Source: Stutzerimonas stutzeri (GTDB lineage Bacteria; Pseudomonadota; Gammaproteobacteria; Pseudomonadales; Pseudomonadaceae). From it: DNA of 64,000 bases. Under the pieces are notes generated by a model. It was not told the origin of the DNA and did no database searches. It saw only the letters and a program-made list of their open reading frames with translations. Location: the NCBI GenBank assembly GCA_002387205.1, contig DGLA01000025.1:2871-66870 (forward strand). Direction: 5' to 3'. Every line of letters starts with the position of its first letter. Position 1 is the stretch's first letter. Position numbers and translations under genes: made by a program. Positions 17,392-25,591 of this stretch are shown here, piece by piece.

Positions 17392-17423
17392 GGCTGGCCT
17401 AGGCGCCGGCAGGGACGGACCCC

Positions 17424-17849
17424 ATGCGTGTTGCACTGATGTTGATCGGCGTTTTGTTGTCACCGCTGGCGAGTGCCGAGATTTACCGTTGGGTCGATCC
17501 GGGCGGTAACGTCCTTTACGGCCAGAAGCCGCAGGCGGGCGCCGAACGTGTCGAGGTTCGACCACAGATAGTCGAGCGTGATCAGGCTACCCGGGAACGG
17601 GAAGCGCGGTCGGATCGGTTTTTCGATGCGCGACGGCAGGAACAGCAGGCGTCGAAAGCGGCGGCGAGCGCCAGACATGCGCAGAGGGAACAGGAATGTC
17701 AGCAGTTGCGCAGCCGTTTGTCGCGGTTGTCACACGGCGGACGTTATTTCAGTGCCGATGCAGAGGGTGGTCGCGTCTACTACAGTGATGAAGAGATAGG
17801 GGCGGCGCGGCGGCAGTTGGCCGGTCGTATCAGTCAGAACTGCAGCTGA
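17424..17849 (+). CDS. Periplasmic DUF4124-domain protein
   Basis: Protein of 141 residues with a Sec signal peptide (about residues 1-18, cut after LASA). The DUF4124 core follows immediately: I-Y-R-W-V-D-P-G-G-N-V-L-Y. A long Arg/Gln/Glu-rich helix (about 55-100) and a C-terminal segment with S-R-L-S-R-L and YYSDEE follow. DUF4124 proteins are common in Pseudomonas envelopes with no assigned function. It lies 32 bases after the lipoprotein gene, so probably in the same operon. Confidence 0.85.
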   Translation: MRVALMLIGVLLSPLASAEIYRWVDPGGNVLYGQKPQAGAERVEVRPQIVERDQATREREARSDRFFDARRQEQQASKAAASARHAQREQECQQLRSRLSRLSHGGRYFSADAEGGRVYYSDEEIGAARRQLAGRISQNCS

Positions 17850-17898
17850 GAGGCCGGTGACGGCGGCAGCGATAAACTTGGCGGCAGGCCCGCAATTG

Positions 17899-18330
17899 AT
17901 GGACATGCATAATCAACGCAGCATTCAGCGGCACCAGTTGCCGTACTACCTCAACGTATTCAATAGGTTCACGGACAAACCGCTGGGTTTCATCGGCAAT
18001 CTGTCCGAGACAGGACTGATGCTCATCAGTCCCTACCCAATGATGACCGATGCCTGTTTCGATATGCGCCTGAAGATCCCCGGCCAGCATGGGCAGCTGC
18101 GCCACATCGATTTCAGTGCCACCTGCCGATGGTCCCGGGAAGACGTCACGCCTGGCAGCTTCGATTCGGGTTTCGTGTTCGTCTCACCGCCCGCTGACAT
18201 TCGCGAAATGATCGACGCGCTGCATCATTACTTCAGCTTCCGGCCCATGCAGCACGTCCCGCCGGCGCGACTGCCTCGGGTTGCATCGGCGAACAAGGCT
18301 GCCGACCAGGACTGCTGTCAAGGCAGTTGA
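17899..18330 (+). CDS. PilZ-domain c-di-GMP receptor protein
   Basis: Protein of 143 residues with a single PilZ domain. The c-di-GMP-binding motifs are visible: an Arg-rich start (R-S-I-Q-R, matching RxxxR) near residue 7 and N-L-S-E-T-G (matching D/NxSxxG) near residue 35. The tail after residue 115 is low-complexity. I prefer ATG 17899 because homologues start a few residues before the RxxxR motif. An upstream in-frame GTG at 17857 has a better ribosome site (GAGAGG) and would give 157 residues, so the start is uncertain. It may relay the output of the diguanylate cyclase 3.5 kb upstream. Confidence 0.85.
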   Translation: MDMHNQRSIQRHQLPYYLNVFNRFTDKPLGFIGNLSETGLMLISPYPMMTDACFDMRLKIPGQHGQLRHIDFSATCRWSREDVTPGSFDSGFVFVSPPADIREMIDALHHYFSFRPMQHVPPARLPRVASANKAADQDCCQGS

Positions 18331-18569
18331 TGACCGGCAGAGGGCGCTGTGCCTTCTATACGCAGGGGCTCCCATTGCGCAAACGTTGCGGTTACAGCCC
18401 GCGGCTTTCCGTCAGGCCTCTAGCACCACCGAACGACTCATTCGAGAGAACCTTTTCTCAACGTTCTGGTTGCTCTTCCCTCTGATCTGAACTCGCAGGC
18501 TGCTGCCGGGATTAGTTTGCACAGAGCCTGCGCGCTAGACTGGCGCCGAAGACCGAGAAGGAATCTCCC

Positions 18570-19994
18570 GTGATACCCAGCATCTACTGGTATGACTTCG
18601 AAACGACGGGCATCTCGCCTCGTTGTGACCGGCCGCTGCAAGTGGCCGGTATCCGCACGAACGAGGCTCTGGAGGAGATCGGCGAACCGCTGAACCTCTA
18701 CTGCCGCCTAAGTGATGACGTCCTGCCTCACCCGGCGGCCTGTCTGGTCACAGGTATCACGCCTGGGACGCTTGCCTCCAAGGGCCTCTGCGAGGCTGAG
18801 TTCATCAGCCGCCTGCACCAACAGTTGGCGACGCCAGGCACGTGCGGGGCTGGATACAACAGCCTGCGTTTCGATGACGAAGTGCTGCGTTATAGCCTGT
18901 ACCGCAACTTTCATGATCCCTATGCACGCGAATGGCAGGGCGGTAACAGTCGCTGGGACCTGATCGATCTGGTTCGCACGGCCTATGCGCTGCGGCCAGA
19001 AGGATTTGTATGGCCAGAGGAGGAGGGCCGGGTAACGCTCAAGCTTGAATGTCTGAGCGCAGCGAATGGGCTCGAGCATTCCCAGGCGCACGATGCGCTG
19101 TCTGATGTACGTGCCACCATTTCCCTGGCTCGGCTGATCAGGGACCGTCAGCCCCGTCTCTACGATTATCTTTATAGGCTGCGGCGTAAGCACGCAGTGT
19201 TGGAACAGGTCGAGCTGCTCAAACCAATGGTGCATGTATCCGGTCGGTTCCCTGCTGCGCGCCATTTCATGTCCGTTGTCTTGCCGCTTGGCTGGCACCC
19301 GCACAACCGCAATGCGCTGATTGTCTGCGACCTCAACGCGCAGTGCTCGCCGCTCTGGGAAGAAAATGCAGAAGAACTCCGTGAACGGCTCTATACCCGC
19401 CGGGAGGATCTGGGCGAAAAATTGGCGGTCCCCTTAAAACTGATACATGTGAATCGCTGCCCAGTGCTGGCGCCGATGAAAGTGTTGCGTGAGTCGGATA
19501 TCGAACGGCTGGGCCTTGATCTGTCGAGTTATGAAATCAAGGCCGCCGAGTTACGTGGACGCGAGCCGGAGTGGCGATGGAAACTGGCGGACATTTATCA
19601 GAGAGATGTCTTTACTGGCTCATCCGATCCCGAGCAACAGCTATACGACGGCTTTTTCAATGAGCGTGACCGCCGACTATGCGAACAGGTGCGAACTCTT
19701 TCGCCGCAGCCAAACGATTCTGCGCTGCCTTTTGATGATCCGCGCTTGCCGGAACTGCATTTTCGTTATCGCGCGCGTAATTTTCCCGAGTCGCTTTCAC
19801 CAGACGAAACTCGGCGATGGCAAATGTTCTGCAAACAGAGATTGATGGCGCCCGAGTCGGGTGCACCCAATACCCTTGAGCAATTTAACGCCGCTCTTGA
19901 AGCCGTGTTGTTGACTGCGACGCCGGAGCAGGTGGGGCTGCTTCAGCTATGGTCGTCGCATGCGCGTGCTTTGCGGGATCGATACGGGTTATGA
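18570..19994 (+). CDS. sbcB: Exodeoxyribonuclease I
   Basis: 3'-5' single-strand DNA exonuclease of 474 residues, acting in recombination and mismatch repair. The DEDDh exonuclease motifs are visible: ExoI Y-D-F-E-T-T-G at residues 8-14, ExoII in Y-N-S-L-R-F-D-D-E, and ExoIII H-D-A-L-S-D-V near residue 172. The C-terminal part matches the SbcB-specific SH3-like and helical extension. Length is standard. The start is a GTG at 18570 preceded by AGAAGGA; no in-frame ATG precedes it. It ends 23 bases before a strong bidirectional hairpin. Confidence 0.95.
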   Translation: MIPSIYWYDFETTGISPRCDRPLQVAGIRTNEALEEIGEPLNLYCRLSDDVLPHPAACLVTGITPGTLASKGLCEAEFISRLHQQLATPGTCGAGYNSLRFDDEVLRYSLYRNFHDPYAREWQGGNSRWDLIDLVRTAYALRPEGFVWPEEEGRVTLKLECLSAANGLEHSQAHDALSDVRATISLARLIRDRQPRLYDYLYRLRRKHAVLEQVELLKPMVHVSGRFPAARHFMSVVLPLGWHPHNRNALIVCDLNAQCSPLWEENAEELRERLYTRREDLGEKLAVPLKLIHVNRCPVLAPMKVLRESDIERLGLDLSSYEIKAAELRGREPEWRWKLADIYQRDVFTGSSDPEQQLYDGFFNERDRRLCEQVRTLSPQPNDSALPFDDPRLPELHFRYRARNFPESLSPDETRRWQMFCKQRLMAPESGAPNTLEQFNAALEAVLLTATPEQVGLLQLWSSHARALRDRYGL

Positions 19995-20017
19995 CCCTGC
20001 TTTGCCAGTAACAAAAA

Positions 20018-20053
20018 AAGCCATCTGATGCTCCGTGATGCATCAGATGGCTT
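20018..20053 (-). terminator. Intrinsic terminator of mvaT (also after sbcB)
   Basis: Perfect 14-bp stem AAGCCATCTGATGC / GCATCAGATGGCTT with an 8-base loop. On the minus strand it is followed by seven T residues, a textbook terminator for mvaT. On the plus strand it could also stop sbcB transcripts, without a T run. Confidence 0.9.
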
Positions 20054-20069
20054 CAGGTATCGCCTAAAC

Positions 20070-20447
20070 TCAGCCTAGCAGAGTGGCCCAGCTTTCAACT
20101 TCGTCAGAACCCCATTGGGCTTTCCACTCTTTCAGAGTTTTGTGGTTGCCGCCTTTGGTTTCAATCACCTCGCCATTGTGCGGGTTCTTGTACTGCTTGA
20201 CGCGACGGGCACGCTTGGTTGCTGCAGGCGCCTTGGATGCGCGTTGTGGCTTGTTGCCGCGAGCGTCAGGGTCGAGCAGGGCGATAATGTCGCGAAGCGA
20301 CTTTTGATATTCACCCATCAGCTCGCGCAGTTTGCCTTCGAATTCAAGTTCCTTTTGCAGCTTGTCGTCTTCCGAGAGCGACTTCAGGCGCTCCTGAAGT
20401 TCCTTGATAGCTTCTTCCGTAGCGCGGTACTCATTGATCAGCGACAT
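20070..20447 (-). CDS. mvaT: MvaT-family H-NS-like xenogeneic silencer
   Basis: Nucleoid protein of 125 residues that binds AT-rich DNA and silences horizontally acquired genes. It is the Pseudomonas functional replacement for H-NS. The N-terminal half (about 1-60) is a Glu/Lys/Leu-rich coiled coil for oligomerisation. A flexible Lys/Arg/Ala linker follows. The C-terminal domain carries K-N-P-H-N-G-E-V-I-E-T-K-G-G-N-H-K, with the GGN loop that inserts in the minor groove, and ends in a LKEWKAQWG helix. Start 20447 has AAGGA upstream; the frame extends further 5' but family members start with MSLINEY. Its own upstream region is AT-rich, consistent with autoregulation. Confidence 0.95.
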   Translation of the reverse strand: MSLINEYRATEEAIKELQERLKSLSEDDKLQKELEFEGKLRELMGEYQKSLRDIIALLDPDARGNKPQRASKAPAATKRARRVKQYKNPHNGEVIETKGGNHKTLKEWKAQWGSDEVESWATLLG

Positions 20448-20841
20448 GTCACTTCCTTGGTATAGGGTTTGAACGCAAGTGATAGCAATCATAGACAGCT
20501 ACTGTGCACAAGTAAATATTGTTCTGAACAAAGTTTGAACAATGTTTCTTTTTGCCTGCGGTGAAAACGATGCTTAGTTAACTGCTGGCGTTTGAATAAT
20601 TGGCATAACTCCCGCGTGGATTGACGACGTCTCCCTTGTTGTTCCGTCTCGATAAATACGAGAAATACCTGGCCCGCCTCTGAAGGCTCCCGCTCGATGC
20701 GGTTGCCTGGCGCTAGTGGGCCCCATAGCTGTCGGCTTGGAGTCTGCGTGCAGACTGACGACGGCACGGCTCGATACTGTGGTTAGTTTGCTTCGCTGCG
20801 TTAGAATAGCGCGTCATATTGGAAGCCGGAGTCAACTAAAC
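20448..20841. other. Divergent regulatory region between mvaT and purU
   Basis: 394 bases without a credible gene. The mvaT-proximal half is clearly AT-richer than the surroundings and contains an inverted repeat (20518-20543). Near purU there is a TAGAAT -10-like hexamer (20802-20807), but no good -35 is visible. Confidence 0.6.
20518..20543. repeat. Inverted repeat ATTGTTC-N12-GAACAAT upstream of mvaT
   Basis: Two perfect 7-base arms separated by 12 bases in an AT-rich tract about 70 bases upstream of the mvaT start. The left arm also forms the overlapping palindrome TTGTTC-TGAACAA. It may be an operator; the binding protein is unknown. Confidence 0.5.
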
Positions 20842-21693
20842 ATGCGCACATTCAGGCTGGTTATCGCCTGTCCCGACGGCGTCGGCATTGTAGCCAAGGT
20901 CGGTAATTTTCTGGCGACCTACAATGGCTGGATCACCGAAGCAAACCATCATTCCGATCATCAGAGTGGCTGGTTCTTCATGCGACATGAAATTCGTGCC
21001 GACTCGCTGCCGTTTGATCTCGAAGGATTCCGTCAAGCCTTCAGCCCGATAGCGCGTGAATTTTCAATGGAATGGCGTATTACCGATTCGGACCAGCGCA
21101 AGCGCGTCGTGTTGATGGCCAGCCGGGAGTCGCATTGCCTGGCAGACCTGTTGCATCGTTGGCACAGTGGTGAGCTCGATTGCGACATTCCCTGTGTCAT
21201 ATCCAATCATGATGATTTGCGCAGCATGGTCGAATGGCATGGCATTCCCTATTTCCATGTGCCAATCGAACCGGGGCGCAAGGATGAGGCCTTTGCCGAG
21301 GTGTCGCGTCTGGTTCGCGAGCAGCATGCCGACGTCATCGTACTGGCGCGCTACATGCAGATTTTGCCGCCAGAGCTCTGCGCGGAATACGCGCAGCGAG
21401 TCATCAATATTCACCATAGCTTCCTGCCCTCGTTCGTCGGCGCCAAGCCTTACCACCAGGCGTCACTGCGGGGCGTCAAGTTGATTGGTGCGACTTGCCA
21501 CTACGTGACAGAAGAGCTGGACGCCGGCCCCATCATCGAGCAGGACGTTGTTCGCGTCAGCCACCGCGACAGCATCGAAGATATGGTTCGACTGGGCAAG
21601 GATGTTGAAAAGATGGTGCTTTCGCGCGGTTTACGCTACCACCTAGAAGAGCGGGTGCTGGTACACAGCAACAAGACCTTGGTGTTTAACTGA
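20842..21693 (+). CDS. purU: Formyltetrahydrofolate deformylase
   Basis: Enzyme of 283 residues hydrolysing 10-formyl-tetrahydrofolate to formate and tetrahydrofolate. It balances the one-carbon pool and supplies formate to PurT. The N-terminal ACT domain (about 1-80, starting RTFRLVIACPDGVGIVAKV) senses methionine/glycine in homologues. The formyltransferase-like domain has H-H-S-F-L-P-S-F and the G-A-T-C-H-Y-V-T-E-E-L-D-A-G-P segment with the catalytic His and Asp. Start 20842 gives the usual length; E. coli PurU has 280 residues. A purT gene is present at 44.5 kb. Confidence 0.95.
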   Translation: MRTFRLVIACPDGVGIVAKVGNFLATYNGWITEANHHSDHQSGWFFMRHEIRADSLPFDLEGFRQAFSPIAREFSMEWRITDSDQRKRVVLMASRESHCLADLLHRWHSGELDCDIPCVISNHDDLRSMVEWHGIPYFHVPIEPGRKDEAFAEVSRLVREQHADVIVLARYMQILPPELCAEYAQRVINIHHSFLPSFVGAKPYHQASLRGVKLIGATCHYVTEELDAGPIIEQDVVRVSHRDSIEDMVRLGKDVEKMVLSRGLRYHLEERVLVHSNKTLVFN

Positions 21694-21720
21694 CCCGATG
21701 CTCCTGGCTCTGGACGAAGC

Positions 21721-21945
21721 ATGACCGATCCGCTGGACAAGGCTGGCGCCAAGGCGCCACCGATCATTGGTAGCGGCTGCAGTCGTCGTTACGATCCGGA
21801 GCACATGGGGCCGGAGCTTGGCACTGGCTTTCCAGGAGCTGAAGAGCTGTGGAGACGTTATCTTTCCCAGCGCGAACGAGGGGGCAACGATAGTTTCGAT
21901 GAAAGCGCCGCTGGCAGCTTCGATGGTGGCTCGGACGACAACTGA
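21721..21945 (+). CDS. Small hypothetical protein
   Basis: A 74-residue polar ORF starting 27 bases after purU. It contains one Cys (G-S-G-C-S-R-R-Y near residue 20) and a Ser/Asp/Gly-rich tail. No membrane helix or known domain is visible. The upstream GGACGAAGC is a weak ribosome site. The close spacing to purU supports co-transcription. I do not recognise a family. Confidence 0.45.
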   Translation: MTDPLDKAGAKAPPIIGSGCSRRYDPEHMGPELGTGFPGAEELWRRYLSQRERGGNDSFDESAAGSFDGGSDDN

Positions 21946-22001
21946 CAAGCTAGCCACCCCTGACTCGGCGGGTCGCGTCAGAGACGAAAGGAGGAGCTGA
22001 A

Positions 22002-22079
22002 ATGCACTTTCGGTTTACGGCGCCAGCAAGTACCCGCCGCGGTTCCACGCGGGCTGAACATACCCGCGCTTTGATATAG
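22002..22079 (+). CDS. Possible 25-residue small protein with perfect Shine-Dalgarno
   Basis: An ATG preceded by AAAGGAGGAGCTGAA, the best ribosome binding site in this part of the window, opens a 25-codon frame rich in Arg and Thr with a TAG stop. No similar peptide is known to me. It could be a leader peptide, a true small protein, or a decayed gene start. Confidence 0.3.
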   Translation: MHFRFTAPASTRRGSTRAEHTRALI

Positions 22080-22160
22080 CTCAGCGGAAGTGGTGTGGGG
22101 CAAGTTCTGCCATCAGCGGCACTAGACGTGCTGAGTTCACGGCTCGTGGAAGGCGGGCGG

Positions 22161-22370
22161 TCACTTGGACTGGGAAGCCTGTTCAGACAGTTCTTTTTCA
22201 ATCTTCTGCAGCTCAGCCTTGAAGACCTGATCGTGCACGGTTGGTTTCTTGCGCCACGGCTTTCGTTCGGGGTTGGGCTGCGCTGCGTAGGTCGTTATTT
22301 CCCCGCCGTAAACGGCTTGAAAGCGGTTAGCCTGTTTTTCAAGTTCGGCGCGTAGTTCTTCTTTTGTCAC
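22161..22370 (-). CDS. Conserved small hypothetical protein
   Basis: Charged, helical protein of about 69 residues beginning VTKEELRAELEKQANRF (translated with Met), with a central YGGEITTYAAQPNPERKPWRKK stretch and a Glu/Lys-rich C-terminal helix. I recall similar Pseudomonas proteins starting with the same E-E-L-R-A helix. I therefore chose GTG 22370, which has AAGAGG about 11 bases upstream. An upstream ATG at 22436 would give 91 residues but lacks a good ribosome site. Function unknown; no cysteine cluster or membrane segment in the short version. Confidence 0.6.
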   Translation of the reverse strand: MTKEELRAELEKQANRFQAVYGGEITTYAAQPNPERKPWRKKPTVHDQVFKAELQKIEKELSEQASQSK

Positions 22371-22678
22371 GTCTGGTTTTGCCTCTTCACATATCGATCT
22401 GCAGCGCTGGGCTGGGCTGGGAATTGCGAACTTCATGGCTCGACTACTCGGGTCATGGTTCGGTTGGGCTGGGCAGCGTCGTTGACAGACATTACTGCAA
22501 GCGGCCCGAATATCACAAGCGTTCGTGTAGTTGGGTGCTGAATGTGACAGTTACTGCCGATCCGGAACGCTGATTAAAAGTTTGCGAGAAGTTAGTACAT
22601 TCAGCTGCCGCGCCTTCTTCGCCTTTCAAGGAGCAGTCTATATTTGCGGGGTCTTGTCTGTCCGGTTATTCCGTTAGA

Positions 22679-22705
22679 AAACCGCGCCCGTTGCAGGCGC
22701 GGTTT
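22679..22705 (-). terminator. Terminator of the algA/manC gene
   Basis: Ten-bp stem AAACCGCGCC / GGCGCGGTTT with loop of 7 bases, 18 bases downstream of the minus-strand stop. On that strand it is followed by TCTAAC and the stem itself ends in TTT. Confidence 0.75.
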
Positions 22706-22722
22706 ATTCAGTGCGGTACGAC

Positions 22723-24168
22723 TTAACGAGCTGGCTGGCTGGCCGCATCATTCGGTGCACGACCGTAAACATCGTCCAGGCGCTCGATGTCGTCTTCGCC
22801 CAGGTAGCTTCCAGACTGGACTTCGATGATTTCAAGCGGGATCTTGCCCGGGTTGGCCAGGCGGTGAATGGACGTCACGGGTATGTAGGTAGACTGGTTT
22901 TCAGTCAGCAGGAATGTCTTGTCATTGCAGGTAACCTGAGCTGTGCCGGATACAACGATCCAATGCTCGGCACGATGATGATGCATCTGCAATGAAAGCT
23001 GCGCGCCCGGGTTGACGCAGATCCGCTTGACCTGGAAACGTCCGCCCATGTCGACCGAGTCGTACCAGCCCCAAGGGCGATACACTGCGCAATGGTTCTG
23101 CGTTTCGGAGCGCTTCATGGCGTCGAGCTTGTTGACCAGCTTCTTGACGTCCTGAACCTTGTCCTTGTGGGCAATCATCGTCGCGTCCTTGGTCTCGACA
23201 ACAACGATATTGTCCAGTCCGACCACTGTTACCAGCTTGCCATTGCCATGTACCAGGCAATTACGACTGTCTTCGATGATTACATCACCCCGGGTGACGT
23301 TACCGTCCTCGTCTTTTTCGAGCACGTCCCACAGCGAAGACCATGAGCCGACATCGCTCCAACCTGCTGACATTGGAACGACGCACGCCAGTTCTGTTTT
23401 TTCCATCACGGCGTAGTCGATCGAGTTGTCTGGGCAACAGGCGAAAGTTGCCGGGTCGATGAGTACTTCACTTCCGTTCTTGGCGCTGCGTTCCAGCGCA
23501 ACCCAGCAGGTGTCGTAGATATCAGGATCGTGCTTCTTCAATTCATCGAGGAACACACTGGCGCGGAACAGAAACATGCCGCTGTTCCAATAGTAATCAC
23601 CGGAATCGACATATTCCTGCGCACGTGCTTCATCAGGCTTCTCGACAAACTGAGTGACGCGACTGACGCCGTCAGGCAGTCCGTTACGCTCGTTATGGTC
23701 GCCTTTGATGTAGCCGTAACCTGTTTCGGGGCTGGTGGCCGGAATACCGAACAGCACCATCTCGCCGTTTTCAGCGGCGTTTGTGGCCAAGGCGAGAGAG
23801 CGCTGGAAAGCCTTGTGGTCTTCGATGACATGATCGGCTGGCAACACCAGCAGTAGCTCATCCCGGCCGTCTGCAATCAGTTTCATTGCCGCAATGGCAA
23901 TTGCCGGGGCAGTGTTGCGTCCAAATGGTTCGAGCATGAGGCCTTGGGTTTCAAGCTTACGCGCGGCCAACTGCTCTTTGACGATGAAGCGGTGCTCCTT
24001 GTTGCAGACCAGGAGAGGGGGCTGCATGCCGTCGAAAGCCAGTCGTTCGATGGTCTGTTGGAACAGCGTCTGCTCGGCAGTGAGGGCGAGAAACTGCTTG
24101 GGAAACGCTTTACGCGATAGAGGCCAGAGTCGGGAACCGCTGCCGCCTGAAAGAATGACCGGAATCAT
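22723..24168 (-). CDS. algA: Mannose-1-phosphate guanylyltransferase / mannose-6-phosphate isomerase
   Basis: Bifunctional enzyme of 481 residues making GDP-mannose for exopolysaccharide or LPS. The N-terminal nucleotidyltransferase domain has the pyrophosphorylase signature G-G-S-G-S-R-L-W-P-L-S-R at residues 8-19 and KQFLAL. The C-terminal cupin isomerase domain (about 350-480) has P-W-G-W-Y and the metal site M-H-H-H-R-A-E-H. Start 24168 has AGGAGA nine bases upstream; the frame is open further but family members begin MIPVILSGG. AlgA, ManC/CpsB, PslB and WbpW are not separable by sequence alone. No polysaccharide genes are adjacent, so the symbol is provisional. Confidence 0.93.
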   Translation of the reverse strand: MIPVILSGGSGSRLWPLSRKAFPKQFLALTAEQTLFQQTIERLAFDGMQPPLLVCNKEHRFIVKEQLAARKLETQGLMLEPFGRNTAPAIAIAAMKLIADGRDELLLVLPADHVIEDHKAFQRSLALATNAAENGEMVLFGIPATSPETGYGYIKGDHNERNGLPDGVSRVTQFVEKPDEARAQEYVDSGDYYWNSGMFLFRASVFLDELKKHDPDIYDTCWVALERSAKNGSEVLIDPATFACCPDNSIDYAVMEKTELACVVPMSAGWSDVGSWSSLWDVLEKDEDGNVTRGDVIIEDSRNCLVHGNGKLVTVVGLDNIVVVETKDATMIAHKDKVQDVKKLVNKLDAMKRSETQNHCAVYRPWGWYDSVDMGGRFQVKRICVNPGAQLSLQMHHHRAEHWIVVSGTAQVTCNDKTFLLTENQSTYIPVTSIHRLANPGKIPLEIIEVQSGSYLGEDDIERLDDVYGRAPNDAASQPAR

Positions 24169-24811
24169 GTTGTTTCTCCTGAATCGTTGAGAAGGGGAAG
24201 TTCTTCTTGTCCATTTGAGCGGCCAGGTATCAGCTCGCCGTATGCTTCTTGGTCGGGCCTTCAGGTGCCACGCGCCGTCAAGCTGCGTTTTCCAATGGAA
24301 AGCGTCTTTCGGGGCGAACAGCGTGCTCCGAGCCTGAATAAGGGGGTGTTGCATGAGCATCCGATGTCGGATGAATTGCCAGCGTTTCGAGCCTGCGGCT
24401 GTATGGATTCGGCCGGGCGGGCGCTGCGTTGGGCTGCCGGGCGTTCGCTTCATCGAGGCAGGCTCGAAGCGCTGCCTGGCCAAGGGCTCTCCGGCCTCTG
24501 GTGCCCGGGCGGGTCCTTCTCGAAGAAGTGACCTGCGAGGGATCTGGATTTCGTTGCGCTGAGTTCCACGGCACGTTCATGTGCGACGTCCCTTTCCATC
24601 TGGAATTGCCGGTACGCGCTTATGATTGCAGGTGCCTTCGGATAGTTCCCGGGATGGGCGCCGCTGATCGGAGACTTTCTCGGTATCTGTGAGCACGCAC
24701 AGCGATACCGTTATGAGGGGTTGCCGCGGCGCCAGCTAGGCTGAACGCGGCGTTCGACTGGAGGGTCAGGCGTCGCTCCCGCCTGTGCGGGAGCGGCGGT
24801 GCCTGGCTTTG
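24169..24811. other. Long intergenic region between yaaA and algA/manC
   Basis: 643 bases. Short frames on both strands lack family features and ribosome sites. It contains a short palindrome TTTCCA-A-TGGAAA (24289-24301) upstream of algA. A 9-bp GC-rich hairpin (CGCTCCCGC / GCGGGAGCG, 24774-24795) lies 17 bases after the yaaA stop and could act as its terminator, although no T run follows. Confidence 0.6.
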
Positions 24812-25591
24812 CTAGCGGGCCGGCGTATCGCGCAGGAATACGAGCCGATCCGGCAGTGAATGCTCAGGGCTGTAGCGATAGCCGTCGTAAGCAAAATCCT
24901 TCAACTGCTCGGGGTGCTCGATACGCTCCTTGATCACGTAACGACTCATGAGGCCCCGCGCTTTTTTGGCGTAGAAGCTGATGATCTTGTACTGACCGTT
25001 CTTGAGGTCCTTGAAGTCGATGTCGATTACCCTGGCATTCAGCACCTTGCGTTTCACGGCACCAAAATATTCATTCGAAGCCAAATTGAGCAGTATGTCG
25101 TCACCTTGCGCAGCCAGTGCGTTGTTGAGCCAGTGGCTGATGCGCTCGTCCCAGAAGGCATAGAGGTCCTTGCCGCGAGGGTTGGCCAGCCTGGTGCCCA
25201 TTTCGAGGCGATAAGGCTGCATGAGATCCAACGGGCGTAGCACACCATAGAGCCCGGACAGCATGCGAAGGTGCCGCTGAGCGAAGTCAAAATCCTCTTC
25301 GCTGAAATCGCAGGCGTTCAGCCCCGTATAGACGTCTCCCTTGAATGCCAGCAGGGCCTGCTTGGCATTGTGCGGGCTGAAATCATCGTGCCAACTGCCG
25401 TATCGAGCGGCATTGAGCGCCGCAAGCTTGTCGGAGAGATGCATCAGTTCGCCAATCTGTTGCGGTGACAGGGCGCGCAGCTCTTCTATCAGCGTCTTTG
25501 CATGGTCCAGGTGTTCGGGTTGGGTGAAACGCTGGGTCGTCGGTGGGGTGTCGTAATCCAGGGTCTTGGCTGGGGAAATCACCATCAGCAT
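24812..25591 (-). CDS. yaaA: YaaA (DUF328) peroxide-stress protein
   Basis: Protein of 259 residues, typical YaaA length. Family marks are the start M-L-M-V-I-S-P-A-K-T-L-D, the A-R-Y-x-x-W block (residues about 62-67), F-x-G-D-V-Y-x-G-L near 84, L-S-G-L-Y-G-V-L-R-P-L-D, and the C-terminal KARGLMSRYVI. In E. coli YaaA lowers free iron and protects against hydrogen-peroxide damage, and it binds DNA with a helix-hairpin-helix-like motif. It appears monocistronic here. Confidence 0.95.
   Translation of the reverse strand: MLMVISPAKTLDYDTPPTTQRFTQPEHLDHAKTLIEELRALSPQQIGELMHLSDKLAALNAARYGSWHDDFSPHNAKQALLAFKGDVYTGLNACDFSEEDFDFAQRHLRMLSGLYGVLRPLDLMQPYRLEMGTRLANPRGKDLYAFWDERISHWLNNALAAQGDDILLNLASNEYFGAVKRKVLNARVIDIDFKDLKNGQYKIISFYAKKARGLMSRYVIKERIEHPEQLKDFAYDGYRYSPEHSLPDRLVFLRDTPAR

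Noticed and set aside
20489..20767. A 92-codon minus-strand frame in the mvaT-purU gap
   Set aside because: It lies in the AT-rich control region and has no conserved features or ribosome site.
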